Source: Capitulum mitella
Taxonomy: Eukaryota; Arthropoda; Thecostraca; Pollicipedomorpha; Pollicipedidae
DNA length: 64,000 nucleotides
NCBI GenBank assembly: GCA_030062745.1
Contig: CP099844.1
Span: forward strand, 8,703,551 to 8,767,550
Direction of reading: 5' to 3'
In this document: piece by piece, positions 24,901 through 37,604 of the stretch
How the letters are laid out: each line of letters starts with the position of its first letter
How positions within the stretch are numbered: the stretch's first letter is position 1
Position numbers and translations under genes: made by a program
The notes under the pieces: model-generated
Databases searched by the model: none
Told to the model about the DNA's origin: nothing
The model's input: only the letters and a program-made list of their open reading frames with translations

Positions 24901-26264
24901 CGAGGGCCCCTTATATGCATGAGGGGATGAAGGGAGGACCAAAGACGAGTGCCTGGCAAACGTTCACGTGCATCCAGCTCGACACCTGATGAGTGGAACT
25001 GTGACTGGGTCAGCTGAGTCTGCGATTGGATTGGTCGGAGAGGCTAGGCATCTCACTCACCTAGATTCGCCATTCGACCACATTCCGCAGTACGTAGACA
25101 GGAGACGGTACGACCCTATAGCATTTCCCGACCTGGCGCGACAGAACAACGAAACGTAAACGAGCGTGTAGAGCGTCCTTTGACTACTCGGTGATATCCG
25201 GTTTGGTCCTTTTAACTGAAACAGTCAGAGGCAATCTCAGATGAGGCCAGTGGTTCTGATTTTCATAAGATGCTTTGGGACGTGATGATGCTAATGGAAT
25301 CGCGGCTGAGTGTCGGTTAATTATGTCCGTGGCGTCGGGCGGGTGTCTTCGACCGTTCTCTCCAGGCTGTCTAATTTCCACTGTAATTATATGTGAATAT
25401 CTCTTTGGAGGCACACGTGCTAGTCATTGCTTTCCAACGGTGTTTCTGTTCCCACCGGCCTCAGCGCATCTAACTGCAGAGGCATTGCAGAAGCAGTGTT
25501 GCATTTAGTAACGCCAGATGTATAACTCCTTTTTCACTGGAAGCTGCGTGGACATGTGCAGTGTACAACATTATTTTTGAAACAGTTAAATGCAAGGTAA
25601 CTGGGATTCAAAAAGCCAGATTAGTAATGACAACCTCAAAAAAGATGTGAATGCATTCTCTAAAATGATGAAAAATTGGCAGCGATTATAACTACCTACG
25701 ACTTACTGATGTTCACCCGTATACTATCTGTAGCTTATCTCAAAGATGCCCAGCAGATGTTGTTTTCATCGGTCCACCAAGCAATTGTTCTGTTTGTTTT
25801 GGGTCTTATCCAGGGAATATCAGCTTGTTGGAGAACGTATAGAAGGACGGTACTTCACAACGTTTTACAGAATGCGGCAGAATAAGCTCTGGTTCTGGCT
25901 GTGGCCTCGTCCGCGCCCTTGGCTTGGGCGTTAAATGACACCCACTAGGGCTTTCCAGGGGCGGGTAGTTACAAACCGTGTCACATTGGCCCAGTTCGGT
26001 CCTGTGCTTACTCCATCATTCGCAGACCAAGGGAAACCAGATGAGAGGCACTGGTAGAGCTCCCGCCAGCAAAGGACTGGTCTCGGCGTTTAATGATACC
26101 ATTTAGTGATTTAATATGACTTTAATGATATGATTTAATGATTCGCTGTTTAATGATATTCATCGAAATGTGAATGGCATTTGATCGGGAGTTCGGTATA
26201 CCAGAGAGGCACATCGCAGTTCGGAAGTTATGCTAGGGGTTAGGGAATTTAGTCAGTGGTGACA

Positions 26265-26297
26265 TTACCTGCCTGACCTGACCTGACCCGACCTGGT
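26265..26297 (+). repeat. (ACCTG)n pentanucleotide repeat
   Basis: Five or six near-perfect ACCTG units, with one ACCCG variant. Confidence 0.85.
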
Positions 26298-28918
26298 CGC
26301 AGCTTTCCTCAGAGACGACAGACCATACCTTGACTCGGAAGCGACGTACCTCTGGGTAAGAAATACACTCAGTCACAGTCGACCTGGCTTGGTCAGAACA
26401 TAGGCCCTCGGTGACAGTACAGATGCCGATATTGCAGTTTCAATTACCCGAGCTATCTCAAAACTTTCCTGGGGCGAAAACCGTCTCCGTCGGGCGGAAG
26501 ACAGCTAGCTTCTTCTGAGTCATCGCAGTCACGAAAGCTATGTTTCTCTGCGCGTCGATGTCACCGTTCGGCAGACTGGTCCGAGAGACAGTCCGGTGGA
26601 CTGTGATCCGACTGACAGTAACAAACTGTGGTCCAGCAGACCTTCAGGCAAACTACGACAGGACAGCGATAGGCACCGCCGGGTGGTCCTCTCCGGCCCT
26701 CTGGAACACTAACCCCACCTGGCATCAGTCCCTTTCCCGCAGTCTCTGCCGATTTCCAGAGGTGAATTCCTTCCAGAGATTAGTTCCCTGTACTGGAGCA
26801 TTTTCTCTCCCCGGGCACTGGCCTTGTTTTCCTCTCCTGACTTTGCCCTCCTTGCTTGGCCTCTCAGCCCTCCTTGTGCTCTGTCCGCTTTCTGTGTCTT
26901 GAATAACTCTTTGTGTTTTGCTCTCCTTGTCAGGTTCCATATTTTCCGTTGTATTGTTCACTGATCTCCATGTTTTGTGGGGCGATTTGTGCACTGCTGT
27001 AGTATTAAGCCCCTGTACCGTTCTCCATATTTTTTCCACACTAAGTTCGTTTGGTTTCTCCGTGAAAAATGGGTGAAAAGTAGACCTCATTTCGAACCCC
27101 ATCCAAAAGTGCTGGCAGACCTATTGTCAGGCATGCTCGTTGTGGTTGACAAGCGTCTAGTTTCCGCTACAGTTCTGCGAAGGACTGCTGGGTACAATGT
27201 CGCCCGAGGCACTGATACTTGAAATTGTGGTGACTCATCTTTAGCTGAATGATGCCAGGGCTGATGTGACGTACACAGGATGAAAATACATCAGTATCAT
27301 GGATCATGTTCGGGCAGGTTAAGTTAGTTTGCCGGATCGCATTAGGACAACCAATGATAAAAAATTGGCAGAAAGTTAGCCTCTGGAAATCTGGAAAACA
27401 GCTAAAAGATGATGGAGCTGTGCGTTTTCCTGAATTTGTTGGAATTTCTAGGCAATCCAATACACAAAGAGGCGCAAACTAATCCATCGTGTATTTTTAT
27501 GCTGTCGTGACTTGCTTCACTTCGGAGGTGACAGGAAAACGTCAGTGGTTTGACAAGTCAGTGGTTTGACAGTACCTTTTAGAGCTACACGAGAAATCTT
27601 GATGGCTCCCGGGTTTCCTACAGCCTCGTAGCAAGGTGAAATTCAGTCCAATCACTGTCCCTGGACACAGGCAGCCGACGCGGTGCGCGTGCTCTGTTCA
27701 CGGCCCAGTGGCTATCTGGGTCCCGGGTCGGAGGTCAACTCAGAGAGGGTGGGGACCATTTCAGTTCCAGACGGAGGGTCAAGAGGTCGACCTGAGCTCA
27801 CGGTCCGATGGTTCTGCTATCTGATGAAACGCTTCGTTAGCTTGGCTTTCCGAACAGTAGCCTCGGCGTGCGGATGGAACCATCTTCTTCCTCACGTGGT
27901 GACGGTTTGGTTTTAGTTCCGTGCGCGTGTTCAGTCTCCTGGAGCTCAGCGACTTAGCAGGCTTAGAGAACATTTGGGAACCATGAGGTCCTGAAATGGT
28001 TCTTGCGTCTTATAATGAAATTCACTTTGTGTGCATGACCATGGGTTTAGCCATAGGGAGGGGGGAGTGGGGGACATGTTCCCCTTCAATTTTGGTGACA
28101 TGGGCTTTTTTCCCAGTTTTCATCGGAAAGCGAAAGTCTTTGGAAATTTCCCATTGAAAAATGGGATTTTAAATCAGACTTTCTCTTCAGATTCTGATTT
28201 GTCCTCCCCTTTTCTGGGACATGGCTACATCTACGTGCATGACATCCGCTTTCTTAACACAAAGCATACGATATTGTTTTAGTTTTTGCTGCATGAGAAA
28301 AAGAACACCAGCTGAAACGTGGCTGTCGACATGATGGTTGTCCATGAGGCCTATACGATGGGTTCAGTCATTTTCATCAGGCTGACATGAGGGTTTCTAT
28401 CTGTTGCGTTTAAGGCTTGCAAAGATATCACGGTATCTGTTCGTGCTTTGGCGAAGGCTGGCAACCACTGGAGGATTGAATGGAGCCCGACAACTGAGGC
28501 CATTAGGCGCACGCTGCATGCATGGGATTTGAAATCGGCTAATGTATCTCAAATATTTCTATCAATTCGATTTTGTCCACGTGTTACTTCCAAATGTTCC
28601 GCAACTGCCAGGTTTAAACGTCAAAATCTTTTTCAAGAGAAGGCTGAATGTTTCCTTTCGTGGGAACGAATTTCAACAAAACACGTCTTCTAAAAAAAAA
28701 CGCCATTTTGAAACAAGACCCTGTGACTCAGGCTAAGGAAAACTGTGTCTGTATGACTGTGTTTATGGCCTCAGCGCCGTTTACCTCTGGTGTCCCCGAC
28801 TACTGAATCCCGGCTATTGACACCGTTTTCACAACTTGTCTGTCCGAGAATGTGGCAGGTTCCAAGGACGTTGTCTGAGGCCCGGATTACCCTAAACATG
28901 TTGTGCCTCTCTCTCCAG

Positions 28919-29107
28919 GTACGGGCGAGCGAACGTTCTCCGCTGGCTGCTGTCGCAGACGGACCAAATGCCGGCGCCAACTCACCACAGCGCCGCCCGG
29001 GACCGGCTCAACAACGGCAAAAACGGCGCACTAGCGCTTCACTATGCCTCCGCTAGGGGGTGCCTGGACTGCGTCCAGCTGCTGCTGGAGTCTTCCTCCG
29101 ATTACAG
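28919..29107 (+). CDS. espn: Espin/forked exon: ankyrin repeats (first certain exon)
   Basis: A 189-base exon between a CT-rich acceptor (CTCTCTCCAG) and a strong donor (ACAG, then GTGAGT). It is entered and left in phase 2. It encodes the second half of one ankyrin repeat (YGRANVLRWLLSQ) and a full repeat start with NGALALHYASARG and CVQLLLES. This matches the position in vertebrate espin where FGHPEVVNWLL is followed by GALPIHYAAAKG. Ankyrin repeats in this family form the N-terminal protein-binding domain; in vertebrate espin-1 they contact class III myosins. Because the exon begins mid-repeat, a preceding exon should supply the LHLAA half; the candidate at 18113 does not. No other convincing upstream ankyrin exon is visible in this window. 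Confidence 0.9.
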
Positions 29108-29970
29108 GTGAGTGGATGCGGCCGGGGACGGTTTTCTAGTTATCGCACCGCTGGGCGTCTGATCACGGTGCCATTATAGAAACACACGATTTTCTGTAGG
29201 CGCTAGGCGAAACCGTCACAGAGCTCCTGCCAACCTTCACCTCCAAGACCGCGCTAGTCAAGCCAATGTCCGGCCTCATTTCCCCTGACGACAGAATAAG
29301 TATCTTGTCTTAACTACGTGTAATGAAGCTCCACAGCAAATTTCCGCGACTAAGCACACAGCCGTCAGGCTCAGACACTGTCGCAGCAGTCATGTCCAAA
29401 CGCGGCAATCTGTCGAGGTAGATGAATTTTGATCGCAGTTTTAGTGCGAAAACTCTGTGAGCCGCACTAAAAATTCGTCTGTTATGGCCACTGCAAAACT
29501 ATATAGAAAACTCATTATGTCTTGCAAGGGTTTTGCGGAGGTAGAATGGGTCTGCGTTGAAGTGGACAAACTGGTTAAAAAGTGGAAGATACAGCGCATC
29601 TAGAAGCCTGCTATAGGACCTTAAAGAGAGACTAGGTTGGGCGAATCTTGCTTCAGGTACTAGGCAAAATCAAATGGGATGACCAGCCTGATCCGGCCCG
29701 ACCGTAACGTTTTTTTTTTTGGAATTATAATTTTGGAATAGCTTGGCACTGAATTTCTACTAAAAGATAAGTCATTTTTTATACTTGTTCTGAAAAGATT
29801 AATACCTCTCCGTTTGCGGTGGGACAAGCAACAGGAAAAAAATGCAATACATAATTTTTTGTTCTATTTCCAGGCTCCAAAGTCCTCCATTAACCCTACG
29901 CCGGGAACTAAATTTTAGAGCTAAATCAATCCGGGCTGGGCTATATTATACACATATAAATAGCCGTTAT

Positions 29971-29978
<8 letters not shown>

Positions 29979-30017
<39 letters not shown>
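29979..30017 (+). repeat. (TA)n microsatellite, about 19-20 units
   Basis: An uninterrupted TA dinucleotide run in a very AT-rich part of the intron. Confidence 0.95.
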
Positions 30018-33000
30018 CTAATACATACAGCTAATATATAGCCGAAAATAAGGATGATCCCCCTTCCCTCATATCCCAGGAATTAATCGTCTGATTTAAA
30101 TGCGAGACGAATTAAATGAATCCTTGCCACCTAATCTTTAATTTTACGTGCCCCAAAATCCAAAAATGGTTCAATGGCGACGTCAAGAACCATAAAGGGA
30201 GTTTTGCTGCATGTTCATTAGCTGCCAGGAGATTAATGTACAGTGTATTCTTTTTTGTGCTCTTACGATTTTTTGCCGTCTGAAAGGACCCGAAATGGAC
30301 CACTGTAACTTTTTTTTGCTTTGGAATGCAAACACAAAGATTAGTTTATAATGGCGGTGCCAGGAACGAAGAATGAAGCGTCTTGATGATTTGCAATGCA
30401 TGCGAAGTATCTATATCAGTGCGTTCATTGTGACTACATACATCTGTAGTCTGAGAGTCTGACATTATATTGACATTGCAGTATGCATTAAGGTATACAT
30501 TGATGATGAGGCCAGGAACCCCGCCTTCGGGGCATTGTTCATAACCATCCTGCCTGGATATTTTTACATGGTAATTGGACCCAAAACCAGCTTGAAATAG
30601 TTACTGTGACCCACCATGCATCGTTGTAGGAATAGTCACGAACAATGGCGGTGCCAGGGATCTAAAAAGGAGGGTAACATGATTTGTTTTGCACATTCGT
30701 CATTTATAATAGAAAGAGAGGCACCGTGTCACATAACTCGATGTATGGACCTCACGTAGAGTGTTTCTAAATTTGGTCCTAGAAAAATCCATCGTAGGTT
30801 ACATGTGAAGACATATTCTTCACGGGAAGTCGCAGACCGGTCGAAAGACGTCCTTGGAATCATACTATATGGACGTAAGGTTCGAGGCATGGTCCACTGT
30901 GCGCCCAGTTTTGGTCTCCTGGAGCCGCCCCTGATGCCATAATGCTGCCTTTACAACCGAAAATAAACAAAGAATGTAAACGAAACGTAACGAATGCAGT
31001 TATTTCCATCGCTAATCTGGTAGCATAGACTGCCGAGAAAAATATCCTGAGTTTCCCGTTCTCCTCCCCTGGATCTGCCTCTTCGTTCATACAGTGTAAC
31101 GGATGTGTCATAATTCATTCACCTGTTCATGAACTGAACAGGCGCTTTGCAAAATATGGTGACCTGATTCCCATCACATCGGATAGAGTACGTCGAGTGC
31201 TCTGCCTCGAACTGGATGAAAAACGGCCCAACATGCCTCCAAGAAGCTGTGCTGAACCCATCTCTGATAAAGTCACCAACTCAAATTTTCACAGTGTATG
31301 CGGAAAAGAACGTTGGAGGAAATAACAACGTTCCATGATTCCACCTCAAACTGTGCCGAAATGGCGGGCAAAAAACCTCAAGAGAGGAGTTATGAAGTCG
31401 CCCTCGCCCGGAATAAGGTTAACCAGAATCTGTTCACATTACGGGGACTGCCACCTCAGTGTTTCACAACGGACGCCATCGTCTCTCGTCCCGCGCAGCG
31501 GAGACGGTCGTCTCCCGTGTCACACTGCGGAGACCATTATCTTCCTGGACACCAGCGGAGGCCGGGGACAGGCGGAAATCACCATCATCTCGGGCCCATC
31601 ATATGGCGCGCGGCGCCGCCCAGTTCTAGCCGAGTGCCCGGCGCCACCGTTACGCGGCGCGCCGGGTGTAAAAAATGACATCGGCGCCGGCCGAGCGGGC
31701 CGGGCGTCACCGTGCCGCCGGCGGGCGTCATCCGTCACCGGATAACGCGCGGCGTCACACTCAATCAGCGCCGCCGGCCGGCTCCGGACGCCCGGACGGA
31801 GGGCCGCCGGACTGCCGGACAGTCGCCGGGACTGCTGCCCAGAGTCGCCCGGATTTCTGAACGGAGAGTCGCCGGACTGCAGGACAAAGAGATTGAGGGA
31901 GTCTCTCCAGACTCCGGAACTGAGAGAGCCCTGGTGCTGACCGCAGACTGACGGTGCGCCGTGGTCTCCGCTTCTCGACCTGCCGGACCCTGGCTGCTGG
32001 CTGTCATCGAGGCTCCTGACCTCCGGATGTTTTCAGGCGAGAGACCTGCAGATTAGCGATATTTACCGCCATTCGTCTTCCAGATCTTGAGGATCTCTCG
32101 CAGCGATCCATCATCACTGAGGAGCTCTCGAGACATCCCTCCGTCGCCACGAGGCTTCCGTCAATGAAATGTCGCTTCCGGCCAGCTCCACCTGGCTCGG
32201 AAGAGGCTGCGATTGGTGCGCGCCCCTGAATAAGGCCCAGCTCACGCTCTGCAGGGCACGCTTGAACAAAGCGGCCGCCGGCAGCCGTCGGCTGTTTGTT
32301 TGAGCCGATAATTGGCGGCCTTCGGCGGCCAGATGGCCGGATGGAACCTCGGCCACCGACACCGGTCCATTTGCATAATGGCCCACTGCCTCAGGGTGCA
32401 TCGTCCGATGGGTACGCAGGCTATTGGGCGGGCTGCAGTCCGAACGTGTGCAGTCTGGTCGAGCACGACCTCCCTCGTCCCCCTACCCGCCGATTAGGTC
32501 CAGCCCGGTGCCTTGGAATATGTTCCACGCGTCATTGTTTCGCCCCCCTCCGCCGGCAGCGTAATTTGGGAGGTAATCGTGACGGTTTGGGTCGTTCAGG
32601 CACGTCATAACTGCACCGGCAACGGCTTGACCTCATTGTCTTCGGCGGTGGCAGCGCCGCTCGGTCATACGTGAGATTATCCTTACCATGGCGGCTTGCG
32701 CAATGTCTGTACTGAATGCATATGTTAGAGAATAGAACTATGAGATACGACTGCATGACACGAGAACGGGAAGCTAAAACATATAGCCTCATTCGTAAAA
32801 TTAAGCCTGGAGGCGCAAATTTTTGTCACGACGTTCAACGTATACTATAATATTCATGAATGTGTCTCATTGACAAAGCGACTTGGTAACATAAAACGCA
32901 TGCAAACATACGTTATGATGCGCGTCCTAGGCAAATTGTATTCTAAAGTGTCTTGCTTTCCTTAACCGTTACTTTGGCTACTAGGCCGGCTGATAAAACC

Positions 33001-33249
33001 ACTGACTCATCCGCTGATATCGCGCAGTCGCGTTACTGACTTGGCCGCCTATTTCACTTCCGATCCCACTTGCCAAGAGCGTAATGGTAGGCCTCGTGAG
33101 CTTTGCTGCTCAGCGGGCTGTTAACATACATTCCGAGGCCTTCTGAACGCCCAGTTGAGCGGCCCACTGAAATGGACCACTGCGTGGGCCCGCCGCAGGT
33201 GTTCATGCGGCCGCCGAGAGGAGTTTCAACCAAGGGACTGAGCCGGGTT

Positions 33250-33743
33250 CTGACATGACTCCTACCTTGACCTCTGAGAAGGCCACGGCGCGGGCTTCTG
33301 AGCCGGTAGCTGAGTTTGCTGCTGAATCGATAGCTGGGGGGCTATTGTCTTCTGCTCTGAGAAGACCTCTGAGCAGGTCTCTGACCCGGTGGCCGGCCCT
33401 GCCGCGGACTCTGTCACGAACTCTGCCACGGACTCTGCCACGGATTCTGCCGCGAACTCTGCCGCTGACCGGGCCGGTGACCCGGCGGCCGCGGCGTGCG
33501 GCGCCGGCGCCGGCCGAGTGGCCGCCAATGTTGCGGAACCGGAGCGCGGCACGCCGGCGCGGCCAGAAAGTGTGAAGCGCCGCGAACGGCGGCGTGTGCC
33601 GACCGCCAGCGAGCCGAGGAGCGGCGCCGCCGCCGCGGCCGCCGCCGCCGCGCAGTGCGCCGCGCAGAGGCCGCGAGGACCGCCGCCGGCGGCGAGGCGG
33701 TGCGACGCGGGGTGGTGCGGGGACCGGCCGTCGGCGGGATCAG
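33250..33743 (+). promoter_or_regulatory. GC-rich patch with strong donor: possible additional promoter or non-coding exon
   Basis: A CpG-rich block ends at a good 5' splice site (ATCAG, then GTACGT at 33744). No coding frame with a credible start leads into the donor. The pattern is the same as at 1960-2263, so it could be an untranslated first exon of an espin transcript. It could equally be one of the many GC-rich repeat patches. Confidence 0.2.
33385..33475 (+). repeat. 15-bp tandem repeat (GACTCTGCCACG family)
   Basis: About six imperfect 15-bp units, giving a five-residue period in translated frames on both strands. This includes the Glu/Ala/Phe/Ser-rich end of the 273-codon open frame on the - strand, which I do not accept as a gene. 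Confidence 0.8.
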
Positions 33744-35288
33744 GTACGTCCGAGGTCCGCGTCCTCTGTCGGAGGCTGGGCCACCTGGAGTGAGCGCACG
33801 CGGTGGTCTGGAGAGCCAGCGGGCGTGCCGTCTGTGCACAGTGCGGGTCCGGAGGAAGGAGGGCATGGAAAAGAAACTGAGCTGGTGCCATTTTGGTGAC
33901 ATTTGGAGGACTTCTGTCACCGATGAGTATGTGTTTGAACCAAGCGTATTTGAATTTCCTTTTGTTATTCAGGTACTGACTGTGTAAATGTTTACTGGCT
34001 ACATCAAAACTGACTGAAGGCTTGGTCGTTTTTTGTCGAGCCTCAAACCTCCCATTGTAATCATTCCTTTCCGGCAACGCCACGATGAAGATTATGCCTG
34101 GCTGAAGTAGGCATTCAATTCAGTTTACGGGACCACCCCTGGGAAGCTCGCGGTGACCGAAAAGCTGGAATCCTGTCAAAAGCTTACATTGTCTGGCGTT
34201 CCAGGACCTTGAAGACAAGGCTAAACCACTCCGTTTTACGACGAGTGATCTGCAGTGGTCAGGGCCATGTCTGAGGCCGCGATTTTTTCAGGGCACAAAC
34301 GTCCTTCGTGGGACTAAAGAAGATTGACCTCCAAATGCAGTCTTCTGCTGCTGTCGACAGGCCTGATGTTGAATGCCCGAAATACTGGGATCGAACAGCT
34401 GCGTAGGCACCTAGGGAGGGACATATGCCTAGGTCGAATAGAGTCAGTGCCATACGGAGGCACCCAGGGGGGATACGCAGCTCTACAACTTGAGTGAAGT
34501 CTCTGCTTGCGATAAGTTGTACGCATGGGACGAGTAGGAGCAATTCCATATCAACTCATGAGTTGATGGGTTAGGTTCCTACTAATGGGGTCATTTAAAG
34601 CACTTTCAAGGGAAGTACATCTCATTTCAGGCAGATATGAAGCTGAATACATGGGACTGCAGACTTTTTGGGGGGCGAGAAAAACTGGCCACATCAAACC
34701 AGGAAAAGGTATTTTGGACGGGGAATGTTTGTCGTCTACCTGAAGATAAGCACGGTTTTAAGTTCCCTGATAAGTATGTTGCTTGCCCAAAATACAAGAG
34801 CATACCACCACCACAATGGACCACTAGCCCTGGTTGCGATGAGAAATGAGGCTGACAGGTTTGATGGAAACGAATATATCATGGTAATGGCACTTCTTGA
34901 TTGGAATTTTTTCCTGAAACATGTTACTGGTTGCTCTACTTCCAAATCACCTTGCTCAAAATTGAGGCACAGTATATGCTGAACTCATCTGAACCATGAG
35001 ACTCGGACAGTTGGTAGCTCATCAAATCGTATGCCTTATCGACTTCACATCTCATAGCATTTCATCACTGCTGCAGGTACGTCTAGATGACAAAGTCGTT
35101 CACGGAGATCTGGATCCGTTCCGCCCCGCTCGGCTGACATCCTCCAGCGCCTCCCTGACATCCACACCGATCTCAGCAGGACGGTGGCTGCGGGCACGCG
35201 CGCAGCCCGCAGCCACGGCGACCACAATGGGACCCTTCTTCGCGTACGAGTCGCACGGCACGACCTCGGCGGGGCAGCGGCAGAGGTT

Positions 35289-35418
35289 GGTCGACACCTG
35301 GTGTCGGCTCTGGTCGATATTCAGTGCCGATCTGTCACGGTGACGCTGGTCGATGCCTGGTGTTCGCCCTGGTCGATATTTAGTACCGATCTGTCACGGT
35401 GACGCTGGCCGATCCATC
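35289..35418 (+). repeat. 59-bp tandem duplication with GTCACGGTGAC palindrome
   Basis: Two 59-bp units (35289-35347 and 35348-35406) and the start of a third are about 88-90 percent identical. Each contains TGGTCGATATT and the near-palindrome GTCACGGTGAC. No coding role is evident. Confidence 0.88.
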
Positions 35419-36105
35419 TCCTCAGCGGCGGTGAAGCGCTTGACGCGGGCAGCACAGCACAGCGCAGCAAACCAGCTGAAAGCTTTGTAACCTCCATCAT
35501 ATCGGGGAGGGTTCATTGGGCCACTAAATTCTTGTTTATTTAATTTCGGGAAGACCCAAAGGTCATCGCCCGGAGATCACGGCGATATAGCGTCCGAATA
35601 CACTGGGACCGGGCGAGGACGCGTCACGGCTTTCCGAGGGCCAGATGACGTCATACGCGCGACATCAGCGCGGTCACGTGGCCGTCAGCTGACGCCATAT
35701 CTGATGGATGCGGGGGTCACGTGATGAAGTCCTCTGAATAGCTCAGTGAGTCATTACAGTAATATATAAATAGGATTCCAGCGCAAATTAACAACTGGGA
35801 TGGAACTAATTTCGTGGAGATTTCGTGGAACAAAAATGGAGATTCAGGGATCGGCAGGCATCACCCAACACCGTAACGTGCTGATGTTTTAACATTTGGC
35901 ACCTGGATATTAGCTGGAGACAAAAGGCCAAACTGGGATGGACGTCATGATTTTCAAATGTACTTATTATTCACAAGCCATTAATTCATTTATTTTGTGA
36001 TTACCGCTACGGTGATTATTATTTTACAAATATTGGAGATTTTAACTTACACATATATCTTACATAACACGTATAATTATCATTCACTAATTATTACATT
36101 TACTG

Positions 36106-36178
36106 TGATTGGTAGCTCAGATGGTAGAACGTTGGTCTCCCGGTGCGGGCAAGGCGTGTTCGAGTCGTCCTAGCGCTC
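36106..36178 (+). repeat. tRNA-like sequence: tRNA pseudogene or head of a tRNA-derived SINE
   Basis: TAGCTCAGATGG at 36113-36124 is a good Pol III A box and GTTCGAGTC at 36158-36166 a good B box, at tRNA-like spacing. The acceptor arm does not pair and the D stem has a mismatch, so a functional tRNA is unlikely. A tRNA-derived SINE or decayed tRNA fits better. The tail beyond 36178 has no clear A-rich end, so its 3' limit is unknown. Confidence 0.55.
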
Positions 36179-36380
36179 GATATTTGACCCGGTCAGTCGG
36201 CAGCTGGCCAACATAGGGTCAAGTTGACTACCACACGGTCATGTCGCACCCTTGGTAGTACGTAAACTTTCGCCACAAAATCAGTCATTATCTGGAACTG
36301 CACGATAGGGTGTACGGGTCGGAGTCTATGCTACAAGCTCTGTTTAGCGCGGGCTCCGATCCCAAACATCACCTTATTAA

Positions 36381-37604
36381 CCCGCGCACGACCGTCGGTC
36401 CGTCCCGAACACCGGCGACTGGGGGGGGGCAGTTGACTGCCCCCCCCCTCTAACTCGCGAACGGTTGGTCGCACGATAAAAATAAGCATACCGTTGGAAA
36501 GCCTGTCACGAGTAGAGCTCGAAACTGGTCTCATTTTTAGTTTTAGATAATATTTAAGCCAATTTACGCCCTATATATGTTTTCTCATAGCCGACTGCAT
36601 GAGACCGAGAAATGGCCTGAATCTCAAGGACTGTGACTAATAACGCATAGGTAAAGGCACCAGCGCACAAGTAAATGTCCGCGGATGCCGATACACGTCT
36701 AATTCCCCCAGATTTGTTCAATATATACGCCGAAACGTTGAGTTAAAGACACCGTAATTCTCCCGTCAGCCGTCAAGTGTGCGCCGCGGCCGTATGCGGT
36801 ACCAAATTGACGGGAACTAATTTTGGCGTTCCTTTATTTTCGCGAAAAAAAGACGATCTATGTCAATTCTATTGATCGTTGTGGTTCTTGTGATGGTTTC
36901 TCGTGCTTAAATTTTGGAAAAATTTATTAGTTGTCAATGTACAAAGTTGGCGGAGCTTTATTCGCGAGAGCCTGTTTATTTCCAAAATATGCTACTTTTT
37001 CAAACTTTTTGAGGTTCCTGGTATTAATTACGTCTGCGCACGTTAGTTTTGCCATTTTCTACCCATTCTGAGTAATTCATTGTCGATTTTGACGGTGGTG
37101 CATTTTGGCCCACTACAGTTATTCGTGACCTGACCTCAGGTCAATGGCTGGAAGTCACTGATACTTTGCCCAATGACGGTAACCAGATGTCTGCTTCATT
37201 CCACAGTAAAAATGTTATGGAATGTCCCGTCAATTTCCGAAAAAAATGGCGATATGTCTTAAAAATGGGCTTGACCTTAGGTCAATGACCCAAAAAATTC
37301 CGAAAAATCTGAGATAGCAGATTTGTTGCATCTATCACGTTCACTAATCCCTGAAAGTATTATTGAGATATCTTGTTTTGCGAAAAAGTTAGAGGGCGCT
37401 AAACTTTTTTTGACATAGGTCTGTTTGACCTGACCTAGGTTAGGCACCTGACGTGACCTGAGGTCAAAATTTTGATACAAGATGTGAAATTGATGGAGCA
37501 AAAGGTACACAAAGTTTCGTGAATCTGTGTTTGTTGGTTCTCTCGCAATCTCAGAAAAACCCCAGGGGGGGGCAGTCAACTGCCCCCCCCCAGTCGGGGA
37601 CGGG
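36381..37604. mobile_element. Non-autonomous piggyBac-like element (MITE), 1224 bp
   Basis: The element is bounded by TTAA target duplications (36377-36380 and 37605-37608) with CCCG at the left end and CGGG at the right, the pattern of piggyBac superfamily insertions. Just inside each end is a strong G/C-run palindrome: a 13-bp stem at 36421-36448 and a 12-bp stem at 37565-37591, mutually inverted (CAGTTGACTG on the left, CAGTCAACTG on the right). The left end carries about 30 extra bases between CCCG and the shared CGACTGGGG. The interior is AT-rich with no transposase frame, so movement would need an enzyme from elsewhere. It sits within the large espin intron. Confidence 0.72.

Larger units (their letters stand above)
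18214..28918 (+). other. Presumed espin intron (10.7 kb)
   Basis: If the exon at 18113 is real this is its intron; otherwise it is part of a longer one. I find no coding exon inside. It contains a CA microsatellite, short tandem repeats near 21.4, 24.7 and 26.3 kb, and a TC/TG-rich low-complexity block at about 21.7-22.5 kb. The donor side is GTGAGC and the acceptor side is a CT-rich tract ending TCTCCAG. Confidence 0.5.

Noticed and set aside
33262..34083. 273-codon open frame on the - strand
   Set aside because: It crosses from AT-rich intron into a GC-rich 15-bp repeat, shows no domain, and its composition changes abruptly midway.
36106..36178. Functional tRNA gene
   Set aside because: The A and B boxes are present, but the acceptor stem does not pair and the D stem has a mismatch.
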